Source: Methylibium sp035762065 (GTDB taxonomy: Bacteria > Pseudomonadota > Gammaproteobacteria > Burkholderiales > Burkholderiaceae_C). Taken from it: a DNA stretch of 64,000 nucleotides. The stretch is taken from positions 1 through 64,000 of the forward strand of contig NZ_DASTPW010000004.1 in the NCBI RefSeq assembly GCF_035762065.1. The letters are read 5' to 3'. Made by a program: the position numbers and the translations under genes. The notes under the pieces are model-generated. The model saw only the letters and a list, made by a program, of their open reading frames with translations, had not been told where the DNA came from and ran no database searches. Below, piece by piece: positions 32,561 to 41,485 of this stretch; within the stretch, counting starts at the first letter, position 1, and each line of letters opens with the position of its first letter.

Positions 32561-34039
32561 TCACCACTGCTGGCGTGCGTCGGGGTGGGCCTCGATCAGC
32601 GCGGCGGCGTCGGTCATCGGGTGCACGAAGAAGATCTCGTCCGACCGCACGCTGCGCCGCATGTAGCTGAAAGTGCCCTGGCCGGCGCGGCTGCGCAGCA
32701 GCGCGTCGCGCGCCTCCCAGAGGTGGCTCCACGCGCCCCACTCCGACTTGCGCGTGATCGACGGCGGCGGCCGGCGCAGGTCGTGCATGCTTTCCAGCGC
32801 GAACAGCTTGTCGATCTGGTCGTCCAGCGAGAGCGGGTGCGAGTGGAAGCCGCGCAGCTTGGCCGGCACACGCGGCCACGGCGCCAGCGACGAGGGCGAA
32901 CCCGGCGGGCCGAACGGCCAGCTGCCGCAATAGGGCGGGTGGTTGGAATAGAGCCACAGCTCGCCGCCCGCGCTGCCGCCGCCGCGGCGCTGCAGCGCCT
33001 CGAACAGCGCGATCGAGCCGAAGCGGTGGTCGCTGTGCGCGTCGAGGAAGGGGTGCGGCGTGACCACGATGTCCGGCGCGAAGGCGTCGAGCACGTGCAC
33101 GAGGTCGAGCACCAGGCTTTCCCAGTGCGGGGCCGCGCCGTCGCGCAGCAGCTTGGGGGCGAAGGCGCGGCGCTGGCCGTTCATGTCGCTGCGGCCGGTG
33201 GACTTCGAGCTGCAGGTCATCGACGGGTTCTGGCGCATCGGCTGCAGCGAGCCGTCGAAATAGCCGAGGTTGGCGATGTGCTCGGGCGCCACGCCCCCGA
33301 ACAGCGGCACCGCCAGGCTGTCCCAGACGCGCAGCCGCGTCTTCAGTTCGCCCTGCTTGCGCAGGTCGGGAACGATGTGGCTGTAGTAAGGCCGGCCGGC
33401 GTCGCCGGCGGTCAGCGTCACGACGGCCGCGGTGCAGTTCTTGTACAGGCCGAAGGCGGCGATCTCGGCGTCGTCGGGGTGGGCGCCGAGCACCAGCACG
33501 CGCCGCGCACCGACGGGCGGCTGGTCGAACACGCGCAGCAGCGCTTCGCCGTCGACGGCGGTGCGGTGCGTCGTCAGGCTCACCCGCGCGGGCGCGCCGC
33601 GGCGCATCAGCGCGCTCAGGTCGAGGAAGCGCCAGCCGGCCGCGCCCCGGTCGAAGTGCTGCCGCAGCGGCGCGCGGCCGTCGGCGGCGAAGTCGATCCA
33701 CGGCAGCCCGAAGGGCAGCGAACTCGAGCCCGCGAGTCGCAGCTGCAGCAGCGCCGAGGTGCCCGCGGCCGCGGCCGCGGGCCACTCGAAGGTGCCGTCG
33801 CGGATCGTGATGGGGAAGCTCCGCGAATCGCGCGGATCGAACTCGTACAGGTCGGAGCGGTCGGGCAGGTAGCCCTTGGCCGGCGCGTAGCGCCGCTCCT
33901 CGATCACACCCAGCTTGGAGAGCGTTCGCTTCATCGAAGAGAAAACGGAAAGCCGGCGGGCGCCGGCGGCGCGCGGCGCGCCTTGGGCCGCATGCAGCAT
34001 CGGCGGATGCTCGGCGGTCGAGACGCGGTTCGATGGCAT
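32561..34039 (-). CDS. PIG-L family deacetylase
   Basis: This 492-residue protein has a PIG-L (LmbE-like) zinc-dependent N-acetylglucosamine deacetylase domain. The metal motif is LGAHPDDAEIAAFGLY near residue 180, and the third metal ligand region is TPHPFLDAHSDHRFGS. An N-terminal domain of about 170 residues with no clear family precedes it. The substrate is unknown; family members act on glycolipids, mycothiol-type thiols or antibiotics. ATG 34039 has GAGG 10 nt upstream; ATG 33934 (MKRTLSKLGV) is an alternative. Confidence 0.8.
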   Translation of the reverse strand: MPSNRVSTAEHPPMLHAAQGAPRAAGARRLSVFSSMKRTLSKLGVIEERRYAPAKGYLPDRSDLYEFDPRDSRSFPITIRDGTFEWPAAAAAGTSALLQLRLAGSSSLPFGLPWIDFAADGRAPLRQHFDRGAAGWRFLDLSALMRRGAPARVSLTTHRTAVDGEALLRVFDQPPVGARRVLVLGAHPDDAEIAAFGLYKNCTAAVVTLTAGDAGRPYYSHIVPDLRKQGELKTRLRVWDSLAVPLFGGVAPEHIANLGYFDGSLQPMRQNPSMTCSSKSTGRSDMNGQRRAFAPKLLRDGAAPHWESLVLDLVHVLDAFAPDIVVTPHPFLDAHSDHRFGSIALFEALQRRGGGSAGGELWLYSNHPPYCGSWPFGPPGSPSSLAPWPRVPAKLRGFHSHPLSLDDQIDKLFALESMHDLRRPPPSITRKSEWGAWSHLWEARDALLRSRAGQGTFSYMRRSVRSDEIFFVHPMTDAAALIEAHPDARQQW

Positions 34040-34216
34040 GGCGATGGATCCTCGGTAGCGCCGCAGTGGTGGCGCTGCGGTTGCGCAACGGCAAGAGCCG
34101 GTGGGCATCGAGTACAGCGGGGCTCGCAGGGTTCCGGCCGAGGATACGGGTCGTCGGGGCTTTCTTGTCTCCCCCATGCCCCGGGGGAGGGCGTGAGGAT
34201 TGCACGCTTGGCGCAC

Positions 34217-35521
34217 TCAGTCTGCGCGGGCCGACAACAGCGTCTCGAGGGCCTGTTCCTGCACGCCATAGAAGTTCTTCAGCTCGCGGACCTGCGCGCG
34301 GATTCGTTCGCCGCGCTCATTGGCAAGCGGCGCGCCCGCATCGGTCGGCGCCTCGGCGCGGCGCACCGCCAGCACCATCTTGTTCTTGCTCGTGTGCTCG
34401 AGCGAGACGAACTCGAAGACCTGCGTCTCGTAGCCCTCGGCGTCCAGCAGCAGCGCGCGCAGGCCGTCGGTCAGCATCTCGGCCTCCTGCGCGAGATGGA
34501 TGCCGTGGCGCAGCAGCGGCAGCAACAGCGTCGGGCTGCGCATCTGCGGGCGCAACTCCTTGTGGCAGCACGGCGAACACATGATCACCTTGGCGCGCGC
34601 GCGGATGCCGGCGTGCATCGCGTGGTCGGTCGCGGTGTCGCAGGCGTGCAGCGCGATCAGCACGTCGCAGGCGCTCGCGCCGCCTCGCGCCGCCTCGCCG
34701 AGGCGGGCGGCGGCCGCGCTCACGTCGCCGTGCTCGAAGCGCAGACCGTCGAGGCCGAGCCGGCGCGCGGTGGCGTTGCCGAGCGCGACCATGTCGTCCT
34801 TCAGGTCGAGGCCGAGCACCTCGCAGCGCAGCCCGAGCGTGCGCGCGAGATGCTCGTGCACCGCGAAGCTCAGGTAGCCCTTGCCGCTACCCACGTCGAG
34901 CACGCGCACCGGCGCGCCGTCGGCCTTCGGCGCCGCGAGCCCGGCGCCTTCGAGCGCCGGCGCGAGCAGCTCGACGAAGCGGTTGATCTGCTTCCATTTG
35001 CGCGCCATCGCCGGCACCAGCCGGTGCTCGGCGTCGGTGACGCCGAGCGCGCCGAGGAAGGGACTGGCGATGTCGATGGGCCGCCGCTTCGCGCGATCGT
35101 GCGGGGCCGGTGCCGGCATCGCCGCCGCGGTCTCGGCCGCCACCAACGCCACCGCGGCGCGCTCGCTGCGCCGCAGCGTCTCGCGGCCCTTGCGGCTGAC
35201 GGCGAGCTGCAGCTCGAAGGCCGGGGTGATCAGGTGCAGGTTGTCGAAGTCGCGGCCGACGCGGGCGTCGATCTCGGCGAGCGCGGCGTCGAGATCGAGG
35301 TTGCGCGTGAGGTCGCGCGTCGCGTGATGTTCGACGAGGCTCAGGCACAGGCCGCGCTTGAGCGCGATCGGCCGCGCCTCGATGCGTTGCGGCCCGCCGA
35401 AGCCGGCACGCGGCCCGGCCAGCACGAGGCGGCGCAGCTCGCCGGCGGCGAAGGCGGCGCGCACCGCGTCGAAGCAGCGCTCGCGCGGCGAGCGGTCGGT
35501 GGAGGAGGGCGGGGCCGGCAT
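34217..35521 (-). CDS. SAM-dependent methyltransferase (METTL25-like, Methyltransf_32)
   Basis: This 434-residue protein has a C-terminal class I methyltransferase fold: motif I VRVLDVGSGKGYLSFAVHE at about residue 210, an acidic motif GLDLKDDMV, LIALHACDTATDHAM, and MCSPCCHKELR. The PCCHK motif is typical of a group that includes METTL25 and bacterial proteins of unknown target. The N-terminal 200 residues are specific to this group. It precedes dapF divergently (57 bp). Confidence 0.8.
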   Translation of the reverse strand: MPAPPSSTDRSPRERCFDAVRAAFAAGELRRLVLAGPRAGFGGPQRIEARPIALKRGLCLSLVEHHATRDLTRNLDLDAALAEIDARVGRDFDNLHLITPAFELQLAVSRKGRETLRRSERAAVALVAAETAAAMPAPAPHDRAKRRPIDIASPFLGALGVTDAEHRLVPAMARKWKQINRFVELLAPALEGAGLAAPKADGAPVRVLDVGSGKGYLSFAVHEHLARTLGLRCEVLGLDLKDDMVALGNATARRLGLDGLRFEHGDVSAAAARLGEAARGGASACDVLIALHACDTATDHAMHAGIRARAKVIMCSPCCHKELRPQMRSPTLLLPLLRHGIHLAQEAEMLTDGLRALLLDAEGYETQVFEFVSLEHTSKNKMVLAVRRAEAPTDAGAPLANERGERIRAQVRELKNFYGVQEQALETLLSARAD

Positions 35522-35578
35522 GGCGCGCGATTGTCGCGGTGGCCTCGGCGCCGGGACGGCCATCGATAATCGCGCCCC

Positions 35579-36478
35579 ATGAGGCTGCGCTTCACCAAGA
35601 TGCAGGGCGCGGGCAACGACTTCGTCGTGCTCGACGCCACGCGCGTCCCGCTCGCGCTGTCGCCGGCGCAGTTCCAGCGCCTCGCCGATCGCCGCTACGG
35701 CGTCGGTGCCGACCAGATCCTCATCGTCGAGCCCTCGAACGCAGCCGGCATCGACTTCCGCTACCGCATCGTCAACACCGATGGCGGCGAGGTGCAGCAA
35801 TGCGGCAACGGTGCGCGCTGCTTCGTGCGCTTCGTGCGCGACGCCGGGCTGACGACGAAGGACGCGATCCGCGTCGAGACCGCCGGCGGCGTGATCGAGC
35901 CGCGGCTGCTGCCCGACGGCCGCGTCGAAGTGGACATGGGCCCGCCACGCTTCGAGCCGGCGAGCCTGCCCTTCGATCCCGCCGGCCTCGCAATGCGCGA
36001 GGAGGGCGGCCTGGCGCTGTACGCGCTGGCCCTCGACGCGCCGGCCTGGCCGGTGCGGCCGGCGCGCATCGAGGTGGCCGCCGTCTCCATGGGCAACCCG
36101 CACGCGGTGATCGACACGGCGCAGTTCGGCACGCTGCCCGCGGGGCTGGATGCGGTGGCGGTGCTCGGGCCCGCGATCGAGCGGCACGAGCGCTTCGCCG
36201 AGCGGGTCAATGCCGGCTTCATGCAGTGTTCGAGCGACACCCGCGTCCGCCTGCGCGTGTACGAGCGCGGCGTCGGGGAAACGCTGGCCTGCGGAACCGG
36301 CGCCTGCGCGGCGGTCGCAGCCGGCGTGCGTCGCGGCCGGCTGCGCGCCGGCGCCGACGTTCGCGTCGAGACGCGCGGCGGCGAGCTCGTGCTGCGCTGG
36401 GCGGGCGGTGCCGACGATGCCGTCTTCATGAGCGGCCCGGCCGTCACGGTGTTCACCGGCGAGATCGATCTGAGTTGA
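35579..36478 (+). CDS. dapF: Diaminopimelate epimerase
   Basis: PLP-independent racemisation of LL- to meso-diaminopimelate for lysine and peptidoglycan synthesis. It has 299 residues with FTKMQGAGNDFVVLD at the N-terminus. The two catalytic cysteines lie in QQCGNGARC and in LACGTGACAA. ATG 35579 has a -10-like GATAAT only 8 nt upstream and no ribosome-binding site, consistent with a leaderless mRNA. It is first of the conserved dapF-DUF484-xerC cluster. Confidence 0.97.
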   Translation: MRLRFTKMQGAGNDFVVLDATRVPLALSPAQFQRLADRRYGVGADQILIVEPSNAAGIDFRYRIVNTDGGEVQQCGNGARCFVRFVRDAGLTTKDAIRVETAGGVIEPRLLPDGRVEVDMGPPRFEPASLPFDPAGLAMREEGGLALYALALDAPAWPVRPARIEVAAVSMGNPHAVIDTAQFGTLPAGLDAVAVLGPAIERHERFAERVNAGFMQCSSDTRVRLRVYERGVGETLACGTGACAAVAAGVRRGRLRAGADVRVETRGGELVLRWAGGADDAVFMSGPAVTVFTGEIDLS

Positions 36479-36494
36479 CGAAGCACGACGACCC

Positions 36495-37211
36495 ATGAGC
36501 ACCCAAGGCATCACCGAAGACGACATCGCCCAGTTCCTGCTGCACACGCCCGGCTTCTTCGAGCGGCACGCGGAGGTGCTCGCGAGCGTGCAGCTGGCCA
36601 GCCCGCACGGCACGCGCGCGGTGTCGCTGCAGGAGCGGCAGATCCAGCTGCTGCGCGACAAGATCCGCGCGCTCGAACTGCGGCAGGTCGAGATGCTGCG
36701 TCACGGGCAGGAGAACGTCGCGATCGCCGAGCGGCTGCACCGCTGGACGCGCTCGATGATGCTGACCTCGAACGCCGGCGACCTGCCCGGCGTGCTGGTC
36801 GAGCGGCTGCGCCACGAGTTCCTGATCCCGCAAGCCGCGATCCGCGTCTGGGGCGCGGCCGAGGCCTTCAGGAGCCTCGCGTTCGCGCAAGCGGTCAGCG
36901 ACGACGTGCAGCGGCTGGCCGATTCGCTGGGCGTGCCCTACTGCGGCGCCGTCATCCATGACAGCCCCGGCTTCGAGGCCGCGCAATGGTTCGACGAGCC
37001 GGCGTCGATCGTCTCGATGGCGATGGTCCCGCTGCGTCTGCATGCCGAGCCGGGAGCCTTCGGCGAAGGTCTCACGAAGGCGGCCTTCGGCCTGCTGGTG
37101 CTCGGCTCACCCGACCCGACCCGCTACACCGCCGACATGGGCACCGAGTTCCTCGCGCGCATCGGCGAGATCGCGAGTGCGGGGCTGGCGCGCTTGCTGC
37201 CGGTCGAATGA
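36495..37211 (+). CDS. DUF484 family protein
   Basis: This 238-residue protein has N-terminal DDIAQFLLHTPGFFERHAEV and VSLQERQIQLLRDKIRALE (coiled-coil-like), then a GAF-like domain. The family is almost always located between dapF and xerC in proteobacteria, as here, but its function has not been established. It lies 16 bp after dapF and 4 bp before xerC, so it is cotranscribed. Confidence 0.9.
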   Translation: MSTQGITEDDIAQFLLHTPGFFERHAEVLASVQLASPHGTRAVSLQERQIQLLRDKIRALELRQVEMLRHGQENVAIAERLHRWTRSMMLTSNAGDLPGVLVERLRHEFLIPQAAIRVWGAAEAFRSLAFAQAVSDDVQRLADSLGVPYCGAVIHDSPGFEAAQWFDEPASIVSMAMVPLRLHAEPGAFGEGLTKAAFGLLVLGSPDPTRYTADMGTEFLARIGEIASAGLARLLPVE

Positions 37212-37215
37212 GGCG

Positions 37216-38169
37216 ATGAGCAGCGCCGTCGCGCGGCTGCGTCCCGAGGACGACGCGCTGGTCGAGCGCCATCTGGCGCATCTGCGCGTCGAGCGCCGGC
37301 TCGCGCCGACCACGCTGCGCTCGGTCGGCGCCTCGCTCGATCGCCTGCAAGGCTTTGCCGCGGCGCAGTCGCTCGCGCTCGCGCAGGTGCAGGGCCACCA
37401 CGTCCGCCGCTGGGCCGCGACGCTGCACGGCGAGGGCGCGGCGCCGCGCACGGTGGCGATCGCGCTGTCGGCCTGGCGCGGGCTCTACCGCTGGATGGGC
37501 CGCGAGAAGCTCGTCGCCGCGAACCCGGCCGACGGCATCCGCGCTCCGAAGGCGCCGAAGCCGCTGCCCAAGGCGCTCGCGGTCGATCAGGCGATGGCGC
37601 TGGCTGACCTGCGGCGGGAGGACGCCGCCGCCGAGCCGCGGCTCGAGGCGCGCGACCGCTGCATCGTCGAGCTGCTCTACGGTTGCGGGCTGCGGGTGGC
37701 CGAGCTGTGTGCGCTCGACGCGCGGCCGGCGGGCGACCGGCCGTGCTGGATCGACGCCGCCGCCGGCGAGGCGCATCTGGTCGGCAAAGGAAGCAAGGCG
37801 CGCAGCGTGCCGGTCGGCGCCGCTGCGCTGCGTGCGCTCGAAGCCTGGCTCGCGCTGCGCGAGGCGCTCGCGCGGCCCGGCGAGCCCGCGCTCTTCGTCA
37901 ACCGGCGCGGCACGCGGCTCAGCGCCTCGCAGGTCCGCACCCGCCTGGCCGAGCGCGCCCAGCAGGCCGGCCTGCCCACCCATGTCCACCCGCACATGCT
38001 GCGCCACAGCTACGCCTCGCACCTGCTGCAGTCCAGCGGCGACCTGCGCGCGGTGCAGGAGCTGCTGGGCCACGCGAGCATCAGCACGACGCAGGTCTAC
38101 ACGCGGCTGGATTTCCAGCACCTGGCGAAGACCTACGACGCGGCGCATCCGCGCGCGAAGCGGCGATGA
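37216..38169 (+). CDS. xerC: Site-specific tyrosine recombinase XerC
   Basis: Works with XerD at dif to resolve chromosome dimers. It has 317 residues with an N-terminal SAM-like DNA-binding domain (EDDALVERHLAHLRVERRLA) and a catalytic domain. The active-site set is complete: Arg in YGCGLRVAELC, Lys in LVGKGSKARSVPVG, HxxR in HPHMLRHSYASH, His in LLGHASI and Tyr in TQVYTRLD. Its position after DUF484 favours XerC over XerD or a phage integrase. Its stop overlaps the rlmI start (ATGA). Confidence 0.95.
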   Translation: MSSAVARLRPEDDALVERHLAHLRVERRLAPTTLRSVGASLDRLQGFAAAQSLALAQVQGHHVRRWAATLHGEGAAPRTVAIALSAWRGLYRWMGREKLVAANPADGIRAPKAPKPLPKALAVDQAMALADLRREDAAAEPRLEARDRCIVELLYGCGLRVAELCALDARPAGDRPCWIDAAAGEAHLVGKGSKARSVPVGAAALRALEAWLALREALARPGEPALFVNRRGTRLSASQVRTRLAERAQQAGLPTHVHPHMLRHSYASHLLQSSGDLRAVQELLGHASISTTQVYTRLDFQHLAKTYDAAHPRAKRR

Positions 38170-39368
38170 AATCCATCCGCCTGCGTCCCGCCAAGGAACG
38201 CGCGCTGATCAAGCGCCACCCGTGGATCTTCGAGGGCAGCATCGCCAGCGGCCGCGCCGATGCGGGCGAGACGGTGCGCATCGAGGCGGCCGACGGCAGC
38301 TTCCTCGCATGGGGCGCCTACAGCCCGGCCTCGCAGATCCGCGTGCGCGTGTGGAGCTTCGACGTCGAGGAGCGCGTCGACGCCGGCCTGTTCAGGCGCC
38401 GCATCGAACGCGCGGTCGCGCTGCGCGCGCGGCTCGCGATCCAGAGCGACGCGATGCGGCTGGTGCACGGCGAGTCCGACGGGCTGCCGGGCCTGGTCGT
38501 CGATCGCTACGCCGACACGCTGGTCGTGCAGTGCCTCGCGGCCGGCATCGAGCGCTGGAAGCCGGCGATCGCCGATGCGCTGGTCGCGGCGACCGGCTGC
38601 GAGCGCCTCTACGAACGCTCCGACGCCGCGGTGCGCAGCCTCGAAGGGCTGACGCCGTTCGCCGGCTGGCTGCGCGGCGGCACGGGCGAGCCGCCGGCGC
38701 GCGTGCCGATCCGCGAGCACGGCTGGCGCATGAGCGTCGACGTCGCCGAGGGCCACAAGACCGGCCACTACCTCGACCAACGCGACAACCGCCTGCGCTT
38801 CATGCAGCTGGTGCGGCAGTTCGGCTGCGCCCGGGTGCTCAACTGCTACAGCTACACCGGCGGCTTCTCGGTCGCGGCCCTGGCCGGCGGTGCGCAGCGG
38901 GTGACGAGCGTCGATTCCTCGGCGCCGGCGCTGGCGCAGGCGGTCGAGCATGTCGCGCTGAATGCCGCGGGCTGCGGCTTCGATGCCGCACGCCACACGA
39001 CGATCGATGCCGACGTCAACGCGACGCTGCGCCGCTGCATCGAGGCGGGCGAGCGCTTCGACGCGATCGTGCTCGACCCGCCGAAGTTCGCGCCGACCGC
39101 CGCCCACGCCGAGCGCGCCGCGCGCGCCTACAAGGACATCAACCGCCTCGCGCTGAAGCTGCTCGCGCCGGGCGGGCTGCTGTTCACCTTCTCGTGCTCG
39201 GGCGGCGTCGACGCGTCGCTGTTCCACAAGATCGTCGCGGGCGCGGGCATCGACGCCGGCGTCGACGGCTACCTGCTCGAAAGGCTCGAAGCCGCGCCGG
39301 ACCATCCGACGACGGTGAACTTTCCCGAGGGCGAATACCTCAAGGGCTTGGCGATCCTCAAGGCTTGA
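38166..39368 (+). CDS. rlmI: 23S rRNA (cytosine-C5)-methyltransferase RlmI type
   Basis: This class I methyltransferase of the RlmI/RlmK family has 400 residues. An N-terminal PUA domain (LRPAKERALIKRHPWIFEG) is followed by SAM motif I VLNCYSYTGGFSVAAL at about residue 224 and a catalytic region DAIVLDPPKFAPT. FSCSGGVD carries the likely catalytic cysteine. In E. coli RlmI makes m5C1962. ATG 38166 is coupled to xerC. Confidence 0.9.
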   Translation: MKSIRLRPAKERALIKRHPWIFEGSIASGRADAGETVRIEAADGSFLAWGAYSPASQIRVRVWSFDVEERVDAGLFRRRIERAVALRARLAIQSDAMRLVHGESDGLPGLVVDRYADTLVVQCLAAGIERWKPAIADALVAATGCERLYERSDAAVRSLEGLTPFAGWLRGGTGEPPARVPIREHGWRMSVDVAEGHKTGHYLDQRDNRLRFMQLVRQFGCARVLNCYSYTGGFSVAALAGGAQRVTSVDSSAPALAQAVEHVALNAAGCGFDAARHTTIDADVNATLRRCIEAGERFDAIVLDPPKFAPTAAHAERAARAYKDINRLALKLLAPGGLLFTFSCSGGVDASLFHKIVAGAGIDAGVDGYLLERLEAAPDHPTTVNFPEGEYLKGLAILKA

Positions 39369-39411
39369 GCGGGGTCGCGCCCCTCAACGTTCGCTTTTCG
39401 GGAGTGCCGGC

Positions 39412-39984
39412 ATGAAGTCGATGTCGCCTGGGTTTCGTGTGCCTCGAAGCTTGAAGATCGCCGCCGCGGCGGGCCTGCTGCTGGGCCTGCTGGCGGCCTG
39501 CCAGACCACGCCACCGCGCGCGCCGATCGCCCTGGCGCCGCAGGTCGACCTGCCGCGCTTCATGGGCCGCTGGTACGTGATCGCCGCCATCCCCACCTGG
39601 CCCGAGCGCGATGCCTACGAAGCGGTCGAGTCCTACAGGCTGCGCGACGACGGCCGCATCGCCACCACCTTCACCTTCCGCCGCGGCAGCTTCGAGGCGC
39701 CGCTGAAGACGATGGAGCCGGTCGGCACCGTCGCGGACACGCGCAGCAACGCGGTGTGGACCATGCAGTTCGTGTGGCCCTTCGAGGCGGACTACCGGAT
39801 CGTCCACGTCGATCCGGCGCACACCGAGGTGATCGTCGGCCGCGAGAAGCGCGACTACGTCTGGATCATGGCGCGCACGCCGACGCTGCCCGACGCCGAC
39901 TACCAGCGGCTGGTCGGCATCGTCGCGGCGCAGGGCTACGACACCGCGAAGCTGCGCCTCGTGCCGCAGAAACGGCCGGGCTGA
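39412..39984 (+). CDS. blc: Lipocalin-family outer-membrane lipoprotein (Blc-like)
   Basis: This 190-residue protein has a lipoprotein signal peptide with lipobox LLAAC (lipid-modified Cys about residue 30). The lipocalin motif GRWYVIAAIPTWPER is at about residue 52, followed by the later YVWIMARTPTLPD segment. Bacterial lipocalins bind lysophospholipids or other hydrophobic ligands. The residue after Cys is Gln, consistent with outer-membrane sorting by Lol. A GGGAG ribosome-binding site precedes the ATG. It is convergent with ybeY; the genes abut exactly. Confidence 0.9.
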   Translation: MKSMSPGFRVPRSLKIAAAAGLLLGLLAACQTTPPRAPIALAPQVDLPRFMGRWYVIAAIPTWPERDAYEAVESYRLRDDGRIATTFTFRRGSFEAPLKTMEPVGTVADTRSNAVWTMQFVWPFEADYRIVHVDPAHTEVIVGREKRDYVWIMARTPTLPDADYQRLVGIVAAQGYDTAKLRLVPQKRPG

Positions 39985-40449
39985 TCAGGCGCCGGCCCGC
40001 GCGGCCGCGTAGGGATCGCGGAAGCCGAGCCGCTGCATCAGCCGGCTCTCGGCCGCCTCCATGACGGCCGCCTCGGCCTCGACCTCGTGGTCGTGCCCCT
40101 GCGCATGCAGCGCGCCGTGCACCAGCAGGTGCGCGTAGTGCGCCTCGAGCGGCCGCCGCGCGGCGCGCGCCTCGGCCGCGACGACCGGCGCGCACAGCAC
40201 CAGGTCGGCGACGACCCGCGGCGTGCTCGCGTAGACGAAGGTGAGCACGTTGGTCGCGTAGTCCTTGCCGCGGTGCTCGCGGTTCAGCGTGCGGCCCTCC
40301 TCGGCGTCGACGATGCGCACGGTGATCTCGGCCGGCGCGTCGAGCGCGGCGCACAGGCTGCGCTGCACCGCGTGGCGCGGCAGCCGCGCGCGGTGGCGGG
40401 CGTCGGCGAACTGCAGCGACAGCGCGAGCCGCGCGCGCGGGATGCTCAT
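39985..40449 (-). CDS. ybeY: Endoribonuclease YbeY
   Basis: Metal-dependent single-strand RNase needed for 16S rRNA 3' maturation and ribosome quality control. It has 154 residues with the zinc motif HGALHAQGHDHE near residue 114 and the upstream conserved EEGRTLNREHRGKDYATNVLTF. The ATG at 40449 overlaps the phoH stop. The phoH-ybeY pair is conserved across proteobacteria. Confidence 0.96.
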   Translation of the reverse strand: MSIPRARLALSLQFADARHRARLPRHAVQRSLCAALDAPAEITVRIVDAEEGRTLNREHRGKDYATNVLTFVYASTPRVVADLVLCAPVVAAEARAARRPLEAHYAHLLVHGALHAQGHDHEVEAEAAVMEAAESRLMQRLGFRDPYAAARAGA

Positions 40450-41417
40450 CGCGGATCGCGATCGGCCTGCGCCGACTCGTAGGCCTCGACGATGCGCGCG
40501 ACCAGCGGGTGGCGCACCACGTCGGCCGCGGTGAAGCGGGTCATCGCGATGCCCTTGACGCCCCTGAGCACGCGCTCGGCGTCGACCAGGCCGCTCTCGA
40601 CGCCCTTGGGCAGATCGACCTGGCTCACGTCGCCGGTGACCACCGCCTTGCTGCCGAAGCCCAGCCGCGTGAGGAACATCTTCATCTGCTCCACCGTGGT
40701 GTTCTGCGCCTCGTCGAGGATGACGAAGGCGTGGTTCAGCGTGCGCCCACGCATGAAGGCGAGCGGCGCGATCTCGATCGTCTGGCGCTCGAAGGCCTTG
40801 GTGACCCGGTCGAAGCCCATCAGGTCGTAGAGCGCGTCGTAGAGCGGGCGCAGGTAGGGATCGACCTTCTGCGTCAGGTCGCCGGGCAGGAAGCCGAGGC
40901 GCTCGCCGGCCTCGACCGCCGGGCGGGTGAGCACGATGCGCTGCACCGCGCTGCGGTCGAGCGCGTCGATCGCGCACGCGACCGCAAGGAAGGTCTTGCC
41001 GGTGCCGGCCGGGCCGATGCCGAAGGCGATGTCGTGGTCGAGGATGTGGCGCAGGTACTGCGTCTGGTTCGGCGTGCGGCCCTGCAGGTCGGCGTGGCGC
41101 GTGCGCAGCACGATCTCGCGTTCGCCCTCGGCGGCCGGCGGCCCGCTGCGGCCGTGCGCGCCCGCCGTCGCCTCCACGATCGCGAGCTGCAGCGCCTCGG
41201 GCGCGATCGGCTTCCTCGCCTTGTCGTACAGCGCCTGCAGCAGCGCCGCCGCGCGTTCGGCGTTGGCCTTGTGGCCTTCGATGCGGAAGGATTCGTGGCG
41301 CCGGCGGATCGTCACCTGCAGGGCCGCCTCGATCTGGCGCAGGTGCTCGTCGAGCGTGCCGCACAGATGCGCGAGCCGGGTGTTGTCGAGCGGGATGAAG
41401 GCGTGGCGGAGGATCAC
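40446..41417 (-). CDS. phoH: PhoH-like ATPase
   Basis: This PhoL-type P-loop ATPase has 323 residues. Walker A FGIGPAGTGKTFLAVA lies near residue 125, Walker B HAFVILDEAQNTT follows, and it includes TRPAVEAGERLGFLPGD. PhoH-like proteins associate with YbeY in RNA metabolism. No ATG lies at the expected N-terminus. I use the GTG at 41417, giving MILRHAFIPLDNTRLAHLCG, which matches relatives. The upstream in-frame ATG (41567) would add 50 residues of low-quality sequence overlapping the divergent kinase gene. Confidence 0.92.
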   Translation of the reverse strand: MILRHAFIPLDNTRLAHLCGTLDEHLRQIEAALQVTIRRRHESFRIEGHKANAERAAALLQALYDKARKPIAPEALQLAIVEATAGAHGRSGPPAAEGEREIVLRTRHADLQGRTPNQTQYLRHILDHDIAFGIGPAGTGKTFLAVACAIDALDRSAVQRIVLTRPAVEAGERLGFLPGDLTQKVDPYLRPLYDALYDLMGFDRVTKAFERQTIEIAPLAFMRGRTLNHAFVILDEAQNTTVEQMKMFLTRLGFGSKAVVTGDVSQVDLPKGVESGLVDAERVLRGVKGIAMTRFTAADVVRHPLVARIVEAYESAQADRDPR

Positions 41418-41485
41418 GGCAGGGGTGGGCGCGAGCCCGGCGGAGCGTGGATTCTCGCGCCGACCCTCCTGCACAATCCGCCGCC

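Noticed and set aside
32585..35569. Plus-strand open frame of about 994 codons opposite the PIG-L and methyltransferase genes
   Set aside because: It spans two genuine minus-strand genes and shows only low-complexity Arg/Ala/Gln-rich sequence.
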